From Halicephalobus mephisto (taxonomy: Eukaryota > Nematoda > Chromadorea > Rhabditida > Panagrolaimidae), in contig SWDT01000224.1 in the NCBI GenBank assembly GCA_009193035.1, positions 1 to 64,000 on the forward strand: a stretch of DNA of 64,000 nt, in the 5' to 3' direction. This document shows positions 11,220 through 22,206 of this stretch, piece by piece; position 1 is the first letter of the stretch, and the number at the start of each line of letters is the position of its first letter. A program made the translations under genes and the position numbers. The notes below the pieces were generated by a model. It saw only the letters and a program-made list of their open reading frames with translations. It did no database searches and was not told the DNA's origin.

Positions 11220-11587
11220 AGCTTTCTGAACCCCCTCCTGTCAGGGAAAACGGACCGACGATAATGGAGCAGCTCTTCATTGAATCCTTGGCCGGCGGTG
11301 CTTCTCGGACTTCTATACCGACTCTAGAGGATTCTCTGCTACGTACGTCTCCTCGTGAACTCTTCTCCCTCTGTCGTCGATTCCTTCCCTTTGCCCGAAG
11401 GCACTGTCGTCGAGAATACACCTTGATCCAGTACGTTGAAATTTGTAGAGGTTATTTTCAAGATTGCCAGAACTCCATCCCCAGAAGGAACCCCGTCGAT
11501 GATCTTTCAAGAGCCTACCAGCAGAATGTACTGTATGGTAAATATGGATATCCTTTTCAATTCTTTCCTGATTATTACAGAAAATAA
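11220..11587 (+). CDS. 3' exon of a probable secreted Cys-containing protein
   Basis: A strong acceptor (TTTTTAG at 11213-11219) precedes an open frame of about 122 codons ending TAA, with AATAAA-type signals right after the stop. The frame has no ATG at its start, so it is the last exon of a gene entered in phase 1. The protein part carries four spaced Cys (two in a SLCRRFLPFARRHC stretch, then ICRGYFQDC) and an aromatic tail rich in Tyr, Phe and Pro, which suits a small disulphide-bonded extracellular protein. The first exon was not found with confidence; the 10207 gene upstream, which has a signal peptide and a possible phase-1 donor, is a candidate. Confidence 0.5.
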
Positions 11588-12987
11588 AAAAATAAAGTTC
11601 AAATTACTTTTTTGTTTTCCTGACTTCACTTAAAAAATCAATTTTTTATAGAAAGAATTTCATCTATTTTTATTTTTTATTGATTATATATCAAGTTGAA
11701 GATCTTGAAGAGTAGATTCGAAATCAGTAATCCAATTTCGGTGAACATCCTTTTGGACAGAAATCCATAAATTTTTCATTTTTTTAAATTAATGAAATAA
11801 TTGTTTAAAATATATTTTAAGAAATTATTAAATTGATAAGATTGAATAGGAAACGAGCGTGTCTAAGATGAAAGATCGGGGACTTGAGCAACAGATAGGA
11901 AATGTCTTGTTTTCTGAGCACATGACGTGCGGACTTTTCGCGTTTTTGGTTTTTTCCAGAATGATGTTTATTAAATATTAATAATTAATTTTAAATAACT
12001 ATATAGTAAATTATAAACTAAACTATGTTACTTAAAATCAGTGATTTTTTAATATTGTTTTAGTATTTTTTCAAAGTTTTAAATTTTTTGATTTTTTGAT
12101 TTTTTAAAAGTAGGATTTTATTATGGAATATCTTTGGTTTTTCACGATCCTCCCAAGAACACATGCACTCGATTCATTCTTCTCGGACTTCATCCTTGGA
12201 CAAACAGACCAAAGCACTGACTGGTCGAGCAGGGTCGTCATTGAGCTCTCGGCAGGGTGCTTTTGACAAGAAAATGAAACAACTCCTTTCTGGTTTTTGT
12301 TTCCTGCTTAGTTACCATCGTTGTCAATGGAAAAAACACTGTTATAACCTTATCCGGACCATGATCGAACCACATGAAAATCGTCCGATTTTTGTTGAAA
12401 TTTGATTCTTTTTTGAATGTTTATGAAAAGTTTCTATTTAGGTTTGGATTTTTAACCAGAGTCTGTTCTAAACTTTTAAGATTCAATGAATGACGATTTT
12501 TCGTTTTTTACAATTTCTGATTTTGAGTGCTTTCAAAATTCTTGACTTTGATTTTTGCAATATTAATGACTTTTCGAAATTGTGATTAGATTGGGATTTG
12601 AAAGGATTAAGCCCGAACTGTCCTCAATGAGATGCAAATTCGCGTCCTGGCCGAACACGTGAATGACCGAGACTGGGCGGATCTTCAGTTTTCGAAAATT
12701 ATTTATGTTGGATCGAACACTCCATCTTTAGTAAGAAGCGCAACCAACAGGGGGAGCTTGGTCCCGAACGGAGTCCCTTAGCACCGACGAGGGAACCTGC
12801 AATTCTTCTTGACGGGAATTTTGTATGTTTGTTGCATGTGTCGAGTTCAACACAGATTTTGTATTGTGCCTTAGGCATCTATTGGACAAACCTTTTTTAC
12901 GATATCTACTTCATCAGCACGCGGGTCACTTGGACTGCCAAATCTGGCAATGTATTATGCTGATTTTTTGTTTTTAGGGTGTTAGCC
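11588..12987. other. Spacer, nothing coding recognised
   Basis: AT-rich sequence. A short open frame at about 12163-12405 has no family resemblance, splice support or start context. A T-rich TTTTTAG at 12971-12977, just before the next ATG, looks like a trans- or cis-splice acceptor for the TMEM144-like gene. Confidence 0.45.
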
Positions 12988-14594
12988 ATGTCCACAGAGG
13001 TTTCCGTCGATGGGTTGGTCCAGTTGTTCTTCTCAGTGGTTTTTTTTGGGTCCATGTTTGTGCCTCTTAAGAGGTTCGGAGCTGGAGACGGGTTCTTTGC
13101 CCAGTGGATCATGAGTATCTCTATTTTGATTGTTGGATTTGGAGTGTTTTCCTGGCAGTCGTTTGCCCACTTTTACCCTGTGGCAATGCTGGGAGGGGCT
13201 TTCTGGGCCTGCGGGAACTGCATGGCCATCCCCGTCATGAAGAGACTCGGAATGGCCCTAGGGATTCTCATCTGGAACTCCACCAACTGCCTCGTCGGAT
13301 GGGCTATCGGGACCTTCGGGTTCATGGGGATCAAGTCCAGACCCGCAAGCAGTCCCTGGCTGTCCTACTGTGGATTAGTTCTCATTTTTATCGGGTAAGT
13401 AATTTTTGAAGATATTAATATTATAAAAATAAAAAATTATTTTGCATAAAAAAATCCCGACGTGAATTTCTGAAATTTAGGTAAAAGGAATTTCGAAAAA
13501 AACGCGAGTCGATTTCGGCACGAATTGCCACATTTATCAATTTTTAATTTTTTTACGCGGGAATTTAAAAATTGCAAAAAACATTGTTTAAAAATTTGAA
13601 ATAGATTTTTTTAACGAAATTACCCGGTGCGAATTTTCTAGAAAATTCGAAATTTTAGGTAAAAAATAAGAAGACAGTCAATTTTGGCACGAGTTGCCAG
13701 ATTTGCCTTTTTTGTCATTTTTGCGAACTTTTCTTTTTTTACGCGGGAATCTAGGAAATTTGAAAATTATCTTTTAATCACAATTTTTGTATTTTTACAC
13801 TTCTAGAGGAATATTGTTCTTGTTCGTCAAGAACAAACCAGAAAAAAAATCACCAAAACCACTGTATCCATTGCGAAACATGGAGAACATCGATGAAAAA
13901 GAATTCACCATCCTTCCAACGACTGATATCCACGTCCCCGGCAGTCTTAGTGAAGAAGATTTTGACAAAGTTTCGAAATGGGACAGAATCATGTAAGATT
14001 AATTTTTTTTTTAATTTAAATTAATTTTTTTAAATTTAAATTAATTAATTTTTTAAATTTAAATTAATTTATGTTTTTGAGATTAAGATTTTAGTGGAGT
14101 GGCTATGGCTTTAATCTCAGGTTCACTTTACGGGATCAACATTGCCCCTGTTATTTACGTCCAAGACAACCCGGAACACTACGTAGGGGCTCCTCCAGAC
14201 GGCCTTCCTTATGCCTTTTCCCACTTTTTTGGAGCTTTCATCATGTGCACTGTGATATTCATCGCTTATGCCTTATTCAAGAAGAACAAACCAGAGATCA
14301 ACCCAGCTATTCCTATTCCTGCCTTGATGACGGGTCTCATCTGGGGAACCGCCCAAGTGCTGCTTCTCAACGCCACTTCCAAGCTCTCGGCTTCCATCAC
14401 GTACCCCATCGCTTCCATGGTTCCTGGATGTGTGGCTGCCCTTTGGAGCATTTTCGTTTTTGACGAAATTGAGGTTGGTTTACTGTATTTAATTTCTTAA
14501 AAAAGTTTTTCAGAGAGGCAACAACCTCATCCTCATGGCAATCGCGATTTGCGTCACTTTATCCGGAGCGACCTGCATCGGAGCATCCAAGTAA
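12988..14594 (+). CDS. TMEM144-like multi-pass membrane protein
   Basis: Predicted 350-aa protein from four exons: 12988-13394, 13807-13992, 14095-14473, 14514-14594. All phases agree and the frame ends AAG TAA. Length and layout fit TMEM144, a ten-helix drug/metabolite-type transporter relative (human about 345 aa). It opens with a helix followed by the SMFVPLKRFGAGDG loop. It has a mid-protein hydrophilic loop (about residues 150-195, mostly exon 2) and a second half with NIAPVIYVQDNP, then GLIWGTAQVLLLNATSKL. The last exon adds one more helix. The substrate is unknown; a carbohydrate or metabolite transport role is only inferred. The ATG at 12988 lies 10 nt after a TTTTTAG acceptor, suggesting a very short leader and spliced-leader addition. 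Confidence 0.88.
13993..14094. repeat. Short TTTAAATTTAAATTAATT repeats in intron
   Basis: The second intron of the TMEM144-like gene is built almost entirely of three imperfect copies of an AT-only word of about 18 nt. Confidence 0.6.
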
Positions 14595-15749
14595 TTCATC
14601 CACGAAAAATACTGTATTTCGACACTTGTTTAGTTCGCAAGGGTTCACGCTGTGATTTATTGTTTTTCGAATAAATTATTAAATTTTAAAAGAAAAGTAA
14701 TTTTTTAAATTCAATTAGTGACAAACGTCCCAAGGGTGATTACGAAATTTTATTTATGTTCACTAGTCATACTGTAGATGTACGAAAAAGTTGTTTTTTA
14801 ATAAGTAATTCTACTTTAAATTCGAAAAAAAACTTAATTTAAATATACATGAAAAATTTTGATGATGTTTTGAAAAAATTAAAATCATCGAAAATTTCAA
14901 AATTTGATTTTTAAAATTTTTAATATATTGAAGAAAATTAGAAAAATATATATTTTAAAAAATCTATACAATTACGTAGAAAATATTAAATATAAAAATT
15001 GTTGAAATAATTTTTGAATTTTAAAAAATACATAAAACAAAAAAAAACAGATTTTATGAGAAAAACTAATCTGATAAAACAGTTCGATCACCAGGATGTG
15101 AAAATTCGTAAAGTAAATCCGCAGATGAAATTTATTTTTTAAATAACTTTTTTAAAAATAATAACAATTCCGAAATTCTCTTTGATCGTATTTAAATTCA
15201 TTTTGTATTTTTTAAATTATTTTCTTGCTGTAAAAATGAAAAATATTATTTGATTAGGGAGAATTTAATCCTCAATGAAACATTCAAAGATGAAAATAAA
15301 ATAATTTGCACAATGATCCATGTGATTTTTTCAATTTTAAATTTTCCCGAACAAAATACAGATTACGTTTTTTTGGAATTTGGTTTTTGTTCCTATAATC
15401 ATGGAAATACATTTTATACAAATAGGTTCAGAATTAAACGAGAATCAATATGTGGAATCGTTTTTTAATTTTTCACAATAATCCAGTTTTAAAGTTTTTA
15501 TATTTTATGGAAATTCACTATTTAATGTTTAACATATTTATTTCGTTAAAATAAAGTGCAAAAAATATAAATTAATCACAAAAAAACATTAATAGTTTCA
15601 ACCGTTATTTGTCTCTCGCACGGAAAACCCGCGTCAACTGTATTTCCCACACTCACGACCAGTTTGTCCACAAGTGACCGTTTTTCCTCATTTGCATGGT
15701 TTGTTCTCGCACTGGCTGATTACCTAATTTTGAGACAATTTATGAAGGA
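14595..15749. other. AT-rich spacer
   Basis: More than 1 kb of very AT-rich DNA with an AATAAA signal near 14660 for the upstream gene. A short open frame at 15250-15468 has no supporting features. The last 150 nt is less AT-rich and presumably the promoter of the STAR gene. Confidence 0.5.
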
Positions 15750-15753
15750 ATGA
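15742..15753 (+). promoter_or_regulatory. Minimal uORF overlapping the STAR gene start
   Basis: ATG AAG GAA TGA at 15742-15753 overlaps the main ATG at 15750 within AATGA. A possible splice acceptor (TTTTGAG) lies about 8 nt upstream, so the uORF would be in the mature leader if that acceptor is used. Confidence 0.4.
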
Positions 15754-16937
15754 CTGATCACGCAACTGACTCAGGTGTGTCTGACGGGTCTTCCACGACT
15801 GGGTCTTCTTCGGTCTGTGCTTCTGAGTCTGCTTCTGGCGCAGCTGCTAGTGTTTCTCTTCCTGATGTTCTCAGCGATGTCATCACTGGTTTGGAGAATT
15901 TGGATTTGAAGTTGAATATTACTAAAGCACAAGGTCATCCTCGACGGATTCGTGATTCCGGACATGGATATTTCAAACACTCTCAAAATGGAAGTTACCC
16001 TGGTAATCCTATTTCTAGCGGTTATGAAGACGATATGAGGATGATCAAACAAGCCATGTTGACCTACTTCCGGGATCTCGGCGGAAATCCGGATTCCATC
16101 AGACAGAACAAGTAATTCTTTTGTAAAATTATATATCGATTCAGTGTTTTTAGAATCGCAAGGGAGCAGCTGAATGAATTGTGCCATATTTATTATCTTT
16201 CCAAGTACACAAATAATACCTATGGATATGCTACTAATGCTTTGGTTTCTATGATTCTGGCCAACAATAATGAGAATCCGACTGCTTCTGGGAATCAGAT
16301 GTCCCCGACTACTGCTTCTGGCTCTAATGACATCTATTACGCTACTTACGACATCCCGATTCCGGAGAATCCTGAGTGCAACTTGATCGGTCGGGTCCTT
16401 GGACCTCGAGGTGGGGATTTTTAATTTAATTTTAGTGTTTTAGCATTTTTAGGAATGTCGGTTCGTGAACTCGAAAGCAGATTCCGCTGCCGTATCTTCG
16501 TCCGTGGCCGTGGTTCTATTCGCGTATGTTTTCTAAATAAATTTAATTCTGACCTGATTACTTCAGAATCCCGAAAAAGCCGAGCGTCTCATGAACAAGT
16601 CCGGATGGGAACACCTTACTGATCCTCTTCATGTCCATATTCAAGTCCAAGGATTCAACAAACAAGAAGTCGAATCCCGTATTGCTGAAATCCAATCATT
16701 TATTGATCGTTTGCTTCATCCCCAAGGATTCGATGCATTCAAGAGACGTCAACTCATCAGTCTTGCTTTCATGAATGGTGAGAAAAATACCGGTAATCTT
16801 AGGTAATCTGGATTTCAGGAACTTTCCGTCCACCTGCACAATTAAAGCATTTGCACTTCAATGGAATCCCTGTTCCTTCCCCATTCAGATGTCGTGACTT
16901 CAATACCGGTGAAATTAATCAATCAGTTCCTTCGTAA
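15750..16937 (+). CDS. STAR-family KH RNA-binding protein
   Basis: Predicted 339-aa protein from five exons: 15750-16111, 16154-16410, 16453-16523, 16567-16777, 16819-16937; every junction is in phase. The centre is a maxi-KH domain of the GLD-1/Quaking/ASD-2 type. Diagnostic parts are NLIGRVLGPRG (about residues 199-209), CRIFVRGRGSIR, and the WEHLTDPLHVHI strand. A QUA1-like helical stretch precedes it, and a QUA2-like segment (FKRRQLISLAFMNGTFRP) follows. The N-terminus is Ser-rich and low complexity. STAR proteins bind bipartite UACU-type RNA elements as dimers and act in splicing or translational control, by family knowledge. I cannot tell which worm paralogue this is. A three-codon uORF overlaps the start. 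Confidence 0.88.
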
Positions 16938-17225
16938 AGTCGACTGCTGAGGATTATTATTTCCAGAAAAATAAGACAGGTTTATGTTTATTAAATTAGT
17001 AATGGTTAAATAAGTATTTATTTACTGAGAGAATGATCTAAATTTGATTGTGTATTAATTGAGTTAGTTAATAAAAGTTGTAAGGGAGTTAATGCCTCAG
17101 GAATTTGGACCTAAAATTGAAGGGGATAGTATTCTTCGTAGACTAGTGGAAAAGTGAAGAGTGGTCCCCCACTGGATAGGCTAGATTCGCTCTTTGTCAA
17201 TTTTCTTTTTTTAGTTCTTTCCAAA

Positions 17226-18897
17226 ATGGGTATTTTCGATCAATTTTACGAAAAAGCTCGGAAACTTCTTGGTGAAGATCCGGCAACTCCAGCAAAGGTA
17301 AATTTTATATAAAAATTGTAATTTTTTAATGCTTGTTTTTTATAGAAAAAAGATTATTACGAACTTCTTGAAGTTCATTCTAAGGCTACAGATGACGAAA
17401 TCAAGAAATCCTACAGGAGGTTAGCGTTGAAATGGCATCCGGATAAGAATCCGGGAAGAGAGGAAGAATGTGCCGCGTATTTCACGATTCTCCAGCAGGC
17501 CTACGAGGTCCTAATTGATCCCAGAGAACGGGCTTTCTACGATAAGCATAAAGATAACATCCTGAGGGAAGGTACGTCGCTCAGGTCGGAAATTGATATA
17601 TGAACTTTCATTTTAGAAGATCCCAATGTTGAAAAAAGAGACGAAGGAATGAAATTGTTCGAGTTTTTCCAACATCCCTACAACGACTTCGGCGATGGCC
17701 CAGAGGTTTGGTCTTAGTAGTAATGTTATTATTATCATTTTCGTTGCAGGGATTCTACACAGTATATAGAGAGGTTTTCGACAAACTTGCCACGGAGGAG
17801 TTTCCGTACCTCGAGGACAATGCCGACAAGGATTTCCCAACTTTCGGCAGATCTGACTCTGATTACGACATGGTTGTTGCTCCGTTTTATGACTTTTGGA
17901 CAAACTTCTCTACTTCCCGAACCTTCGCCTGGCTGGATAAATGGAATCTCCGAGACGCTCCGAATCGAGCGACGCTTCGGGCAATGGAAAAAGAGAACAA
18001 AAAATTCCGGGACATCGGAAAACAAGAAAGAAACGAGGAAATTCGGCAACTTGCAATGTACATCAGGAAACGGGATAAACGTGTCAAAGCTTACCGCGAG
18101 ACGTTGGAACAAAGGAAGAAGGAAGCCCAATCAAAAGTTGAAGAACAACGTCGAATCAAAATCCGAGAAAATTGGGAAAAACTAGAAATCCACGTTGAAG
18201 ACGAAGAAACAACAGCTGGTCATTTGAAAGCTCTGGAAGAAATCGAAAACGAACTTGATGCTCAATACGGTATCACAAACAACGGCGAAAGTGGTTCTGA
18301 CGATAACGAGGACGAAACTAAATACTGCGTTGCTTGTGAAAAATCCTTCAAAAATGGGTAACTTTTAACTTCCTACAGTAACCGTTAGACCCTGGACATT
18401 TCAGAAAATCCTACCTCAATCATCAAAAATCCAAAAAACACAAACAAGCAGTCGAAGCGTTGAAGAAGTACATGAAAGAAGAAGATTTACAACTTCTGCA
18501 AGATGAAGTTCCAGAAGAAGAGGAAGAATCAGCCGAGAAAAAACAAAAATCGAAAAAAAGACGAAGAAGAGGACAGTCTCCTGTACTTGGAAATCCAGAG
18601 GACGATCCAGTCGAAGAAGTCGCCAAAGAATTAGAACAAGTCGAGATTGAACCTGAAGCACCAGAAGAACCTGTGTCCTTATCTAAGGCCAAAACTAAGA
18701 AGCAAAAACAGAAAAACCCAGAACCTCCAAAGAAACAGAATGGACCAACTGTTCCTGTAGTCTCAGAGTGTCTGGTTTGCGGAATGGAGTTCGAATCACG
18801 ATCAAAACTTTTCCGACACATTGAAGTCACCGGCCATGCCGCTCTCAAGAACGTTGCGGAACCTCAAAAACCTGGTAAAAAGAAAGGGAAAAAGTAA
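17226..18897 (+). CDS. dnj-17: DNAJC21/JJJ1-type J-domain co-chaperone
   Basis: Predicted 495-aa protein from five exons: 17226-17297, 17346-17571, 17617-17705, 17750-18357, 18405-18897, all in phase. The J domain starts near residue 25 (KKDYYELLEV) with the catalytic HPD at 55-57. A DNAJC21-specific central region follows (VYREVFDKLA, FYDFWTNFSTSRTF, long charged coiled coil). There are two C2H2-like fingers, one spanning the exon 4/5 junction (CVACEKSF...H...H) and one near the C-terminus (CLVCGMEF...H...H). The tail is Lys-rich. By family knowledge JJJ1/DNAJC21 works with Hsp70 in late cytoplasmic maturation and recycling of 60S ribosomal factors. Length is close to human DNAJC21 (531 aa). 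It converges with cct-1, with 75 nt between stop codons. Confidence 0.93.
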
Positions 18898-18972
18898 TTG
18901 CTGATTTCAGAAGCAAATTTAATGAAATTATAAAATATTCAACAAGCAACAAAACAGCGAGATTTCACAAGA

Positions 18973-20706
18973 TTAGCAGCATTCGTCGTGCTCATTAGGG
19001 TGTTGTTCAATCTTATCCAACTTGATGAGGTCGTCGATGCGGAGGATCGTAATGGCGGCTTCAGTGGCGAATTTGAGACTCTTAATTTTGCTCACAAGGG
19101 GCTCGAAAACACCGGCTTCTTTGTTATCCACTATTTCTCCATTGATCAAATCCAATCCGGCACTAAAAAGATATTTAAACTTAAACTTAAATTAATGACA
19201 CTCACTATTTGAGATGAACCATGCTCTTTTCATGTTGACTTTTGTTGTGGAAAGCACGCAACTTCGCAACCAATTGAGTAGCATCTTGAGCGGCATTGGT
19301 AGCAAGTATTTTGGGGATCACCAAAAGAGCATTCGCAAATTCAGCAACTGGTAGTTGTTCACGGGAAGCTAAGGAAGTAGAAAAGTTCTCCAAGTAGACA
19401 TTAACTGCTGCTTCAACAGCTCCACCACCAACGACTAGTTTCTTGCTTTCCAGAACTCTCTTGACCACACAAAGGGCATCATGAATGGATCGCTCCATCT
19501 CATCAAGCATGGTGTCATTAGGACCACGAAGAATCATTGAAGCAGCAGTGCGGGCCTTGGGGCCTTTGATGAGAATCAACTCATCATCACTGATTCTTTC
19601 TTGAACAACCTCTTCAGCACTTCCAAGGAAACTTGGGTCAAAAGCTTCATCTCCATCAAGAGTTGCCAATGAAGATGTCAATGTTGCACCGGTAGCCTTG
19701 GCAATGCGTTTGAGATCAACCTTGCGGCAACGGCGGACAGCCATAGCTCCCGCTTCCACAAATTGTTTGAGACAGAGATCATCGATTCCACCAGTTGTCA
19801 GGACCACATTAGCTCCAGCAGCTAGAATCTTGGCAATCTTTCTCTTGGTGATTTCGAATTCTTCACGACGAATGGCCTCAAGTTTTTCCGGGTCGTTAAC
19901 CTTGATGGAAATTCCAAGGTACATCTTTGCTTTCTGGAGATTCATGTCGAGAACGGCAATCTTGGCGTTCGTGATCTTTCTTGGCATTCCTTCGGCGGCA
20001 CGAGTGCAATTCAACGCGTATCCACGGATCAACTGGGATTCGTGGGTAGACTTGCCGTGGGCCTTCAGAATATTGATCGACTGAATAGGGTAAACAACTT
20101 TTCCGCCGCTTTCGGTGGCCTTCACGAGTTCACAAGCTTCGACACACATTTCCGAGAAGAATTCAGACTCAGATCCAATGAGTTTCGACGACATAGAAGT
20201 CTGAGCAGCACGAATAATGTTCTGACGATCGACATCAGCAATAGTGAAGGCCAGATTATCCTGCATGTAGCGAACAGCTTCCTTGCAAGCCAATCTGTAG
20301 CCATTGATAACAACTGTAGGATGAAGCTTCTGCTTCACGAGTTCATCCGCGGCTTTCAGTAATTCTGCAGCAAGGATGACAACAGACGTGGTTCCATCAC
20401 CAACTTCTTCATCTTGGAGTTGTGCTAATTCAACCAAGATTTTAGCAGCAGGATGTTCGACTTCGAGGAGTTTCAAAATAGTAGCTCCGTCGTTCGTAAC
20501 AGTCACATCTCCAATATCATCAACAAGCATCTTGTCGAGACCAACTGGGCCCAAGGAAGATTTGACGACATTGGCAATAGCGGCAGCGGCATTCACTGGA
20601 AAATCCATATAATGAAAAAACGAAACTTCTACCTACCATTCTGGGTCCGAATAGACTGGCCCGAGGTTCTCTTGCCCATCAACGCTAACAAGCTTTCAGA
20701 CGACAT
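18973..20706 (-). CDS. cct-1: Chaperonin CCT/TRiC subunit alpha
   Basis: Predicted 549-aa TCP-1 alpha subunit from three exons: 20706-20637, 20595-19206, 19162-18973, all in phase. The first exon encodes the [16 protein letters not shown] start typical of CCT-1. ATP-binding motifs are intact: [28 protein letters not shown] (about 87-94) and VVGGGAVE. The conserved tail [20 protein letters not shown] is split between the last two exons. CCT1 is part of the cytosolic eight-subunit double ring that folds actin and tubulin. The predicted length matches what I recall for C. elegans CCT-1. It is head to head with the gene at 20919, 212 nt between ATGs, so regulation is probably shared. Confidence 0.97.
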
Positions 20707-20918
20707 CTTCGCTGGAGTTACCTAAAACGGAAGATTCAATAGGGGTGGAAAGTAGACAAAGAAGATTTAGTGTAATGTCAGCGTTTTGAGGAATGAAACT
20801 CGAAAAGTTCGCGAATGTCCAAAGAACTTTCGTGTCGGGAGTTTGCTTCGACTGGTTTTGTTTTGTCAACTCGCTTCTAACTTCCTAAAAAGTTGTTTTC
20901 TGTTATCTTTTTATCAAA
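20707..20918. promoter_or_regulatory. Shared promoter of cct-1 and the RS-rich gene
   Basis: 212 nt separate two divergent ATGs, so both 5' leaders and promoters must lie here. No single motif stands out beyond T-rich stretches on both sides. Confidence 0.55.
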
Positions 20919-21755
20919 ATGAGAAGTCCTGACCGTGGAAATGACTGGAAAGCAAATCCTAGAGATAGACCTAGAAGCCGGAGAGGACGACGGGATTCGC
21001 CAAGAAGGAGCCGATCGACTTCAAAGGAACGAAAGCGCCGCTACTGGAAACTCGATAAATTTCTCAAAGATCACCGCCAAGTCGCTCTTTTTGAACCTAT
21101 CTATTATCCTCCTTACGTCGAAGGTCTGTAAGCTTTTAATACAAACAGGGTAATCCGTTTTCGATGGGGTGTTGTGGAAATAGTTCTGGTTTTTTGGATA
21201 TTTATTAGGCTTTCATATATAAATATGAATTCTCCAGGGTAGATAGAGGGTTATACACCCTATATACCTCAAACCAGAAGTTTTTGGGTATATTCAGACA
21301 TGATGAATTTCTAAAGAGGTAATTACGAAATCATGTAAGATTACGAAATACTCTGCGCAAAAAACCGAAATTTTAGGCCAACTTTGTTTTTAGGAACTTC
21401 CGAAAACTTGTATCGGTAATTTCCTTGAAAAGTTTATTTTTTACAATATGTTGTTAATTGCAGTCATGAAATTACGAAATAATCACTGCGCGGGATTGAA
21501 ATTTTAAGTTGCTTTTTGTTTTTGAAAGTTTTCGGAAAAATTCATCTTTAATTTCCGTAATAATGTAATTCTCATTTTTCAGATCATGAACCTTGGCCGG
21601 TCAACGACTACAATGAGGAATTTATCCAGCAAAGCGAACAGTGTCTCACGGACCTTACCTCTGGGAAATTTTCCGACTTTATCGTTGCGCCGAATTGGAG
21701 ACTGGACGACGTTGTGAAGCAGCTTTATCCCGAAGCCCTGATTCCATCTGAGTAG
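20919..21755 (+). CDS. Small Arg/Ser-rich protein, 125 aa
   Basis: Two exons, 20919-21123 and 21583-21755, join in phase 1 to a 125-aa protein I do not recognise. The first 45 residues are very basic and RS-like (SRRGRRDSPRRSRSTSKERK), typical of nuclear RNA-processing proteins. The second half is mixed, with aromatic and acidic residues (YYPPYVEGDHEPWPVNDYNEEF) and a hydrophobic patch near the end. The chosen donor is the weak G|GTCTGT. Four nt further on lies a better-looking GTAAGC, but using it would put a stop three codons later, and reading through gives only 70 aa. The 459-nt intron carries dispersed repeat family B. A role in splicing or mRNA biology is only a guess from composition. 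Confidence 0.65.
21330..21560. repeat. Dispersed repeat family B copy (intronic)
   Basis: Two imperfect tandem copies of the family B unit: AAATTTTAGGCCAACTTTG, a run ending CTTCCGAAAACTTGTATCGG, T-rich A-rich tracts, then ATTACGAAATAA. Related copies occur in introns at 29.3, 31.2, 55.4, 57.7 and 62.8-63.3 kb. Confidence 0.6.
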
Positions 21756-22206
21756 GCGTGTTTGTAGTGTATCGATTTGTTTTCGGGTGATTGTTATCTG
21801 ACCTTGGAATACATGCAAGGAACCACAACTATACTCTTCGCAGATTAGTGTATGACCGTTGTTCTCGGTTTTTTATACTTTTGATCATTGTTTCTTGTGT
21901 CACTTTCAGTTTAGAGGAGTCGGTTGAGAATTCCAACTATAACGCCGTCTTGTTTTCACAAATAAAACCACCGCTTTACTTTTCCCTAAGATTGGCCATG
22001 AAAAACGAGCCTGCATGTAATCAAAAAGGAATAGCCACTGGCAGCATTTCAAGCCGCCGGAAACCTTTCTGGATTCTTTCGGGACTAGGTAGACGTGTTC
22101 TTTGCTCTCTTCTGTTTCGTTGCAAATTTTTTAAAGACAGTTTTCTCGTTTCTTGTTTTTAATTGCCTCTGTTTATTGATTTTTTTAGATTTTCTTCAGT
22201 CGAATC

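Noticed and set aside
12163..12405. Plus-strand ORF of 80 codons in a spacer
   Set aside because: No start context, no conserved features, surrounded by AT-rich non-coding DNA.
15250..15468. Plus-strand ORF of 72 codons
   Set aside because: AT-driven open frame; composition typical of non-coding DNA.
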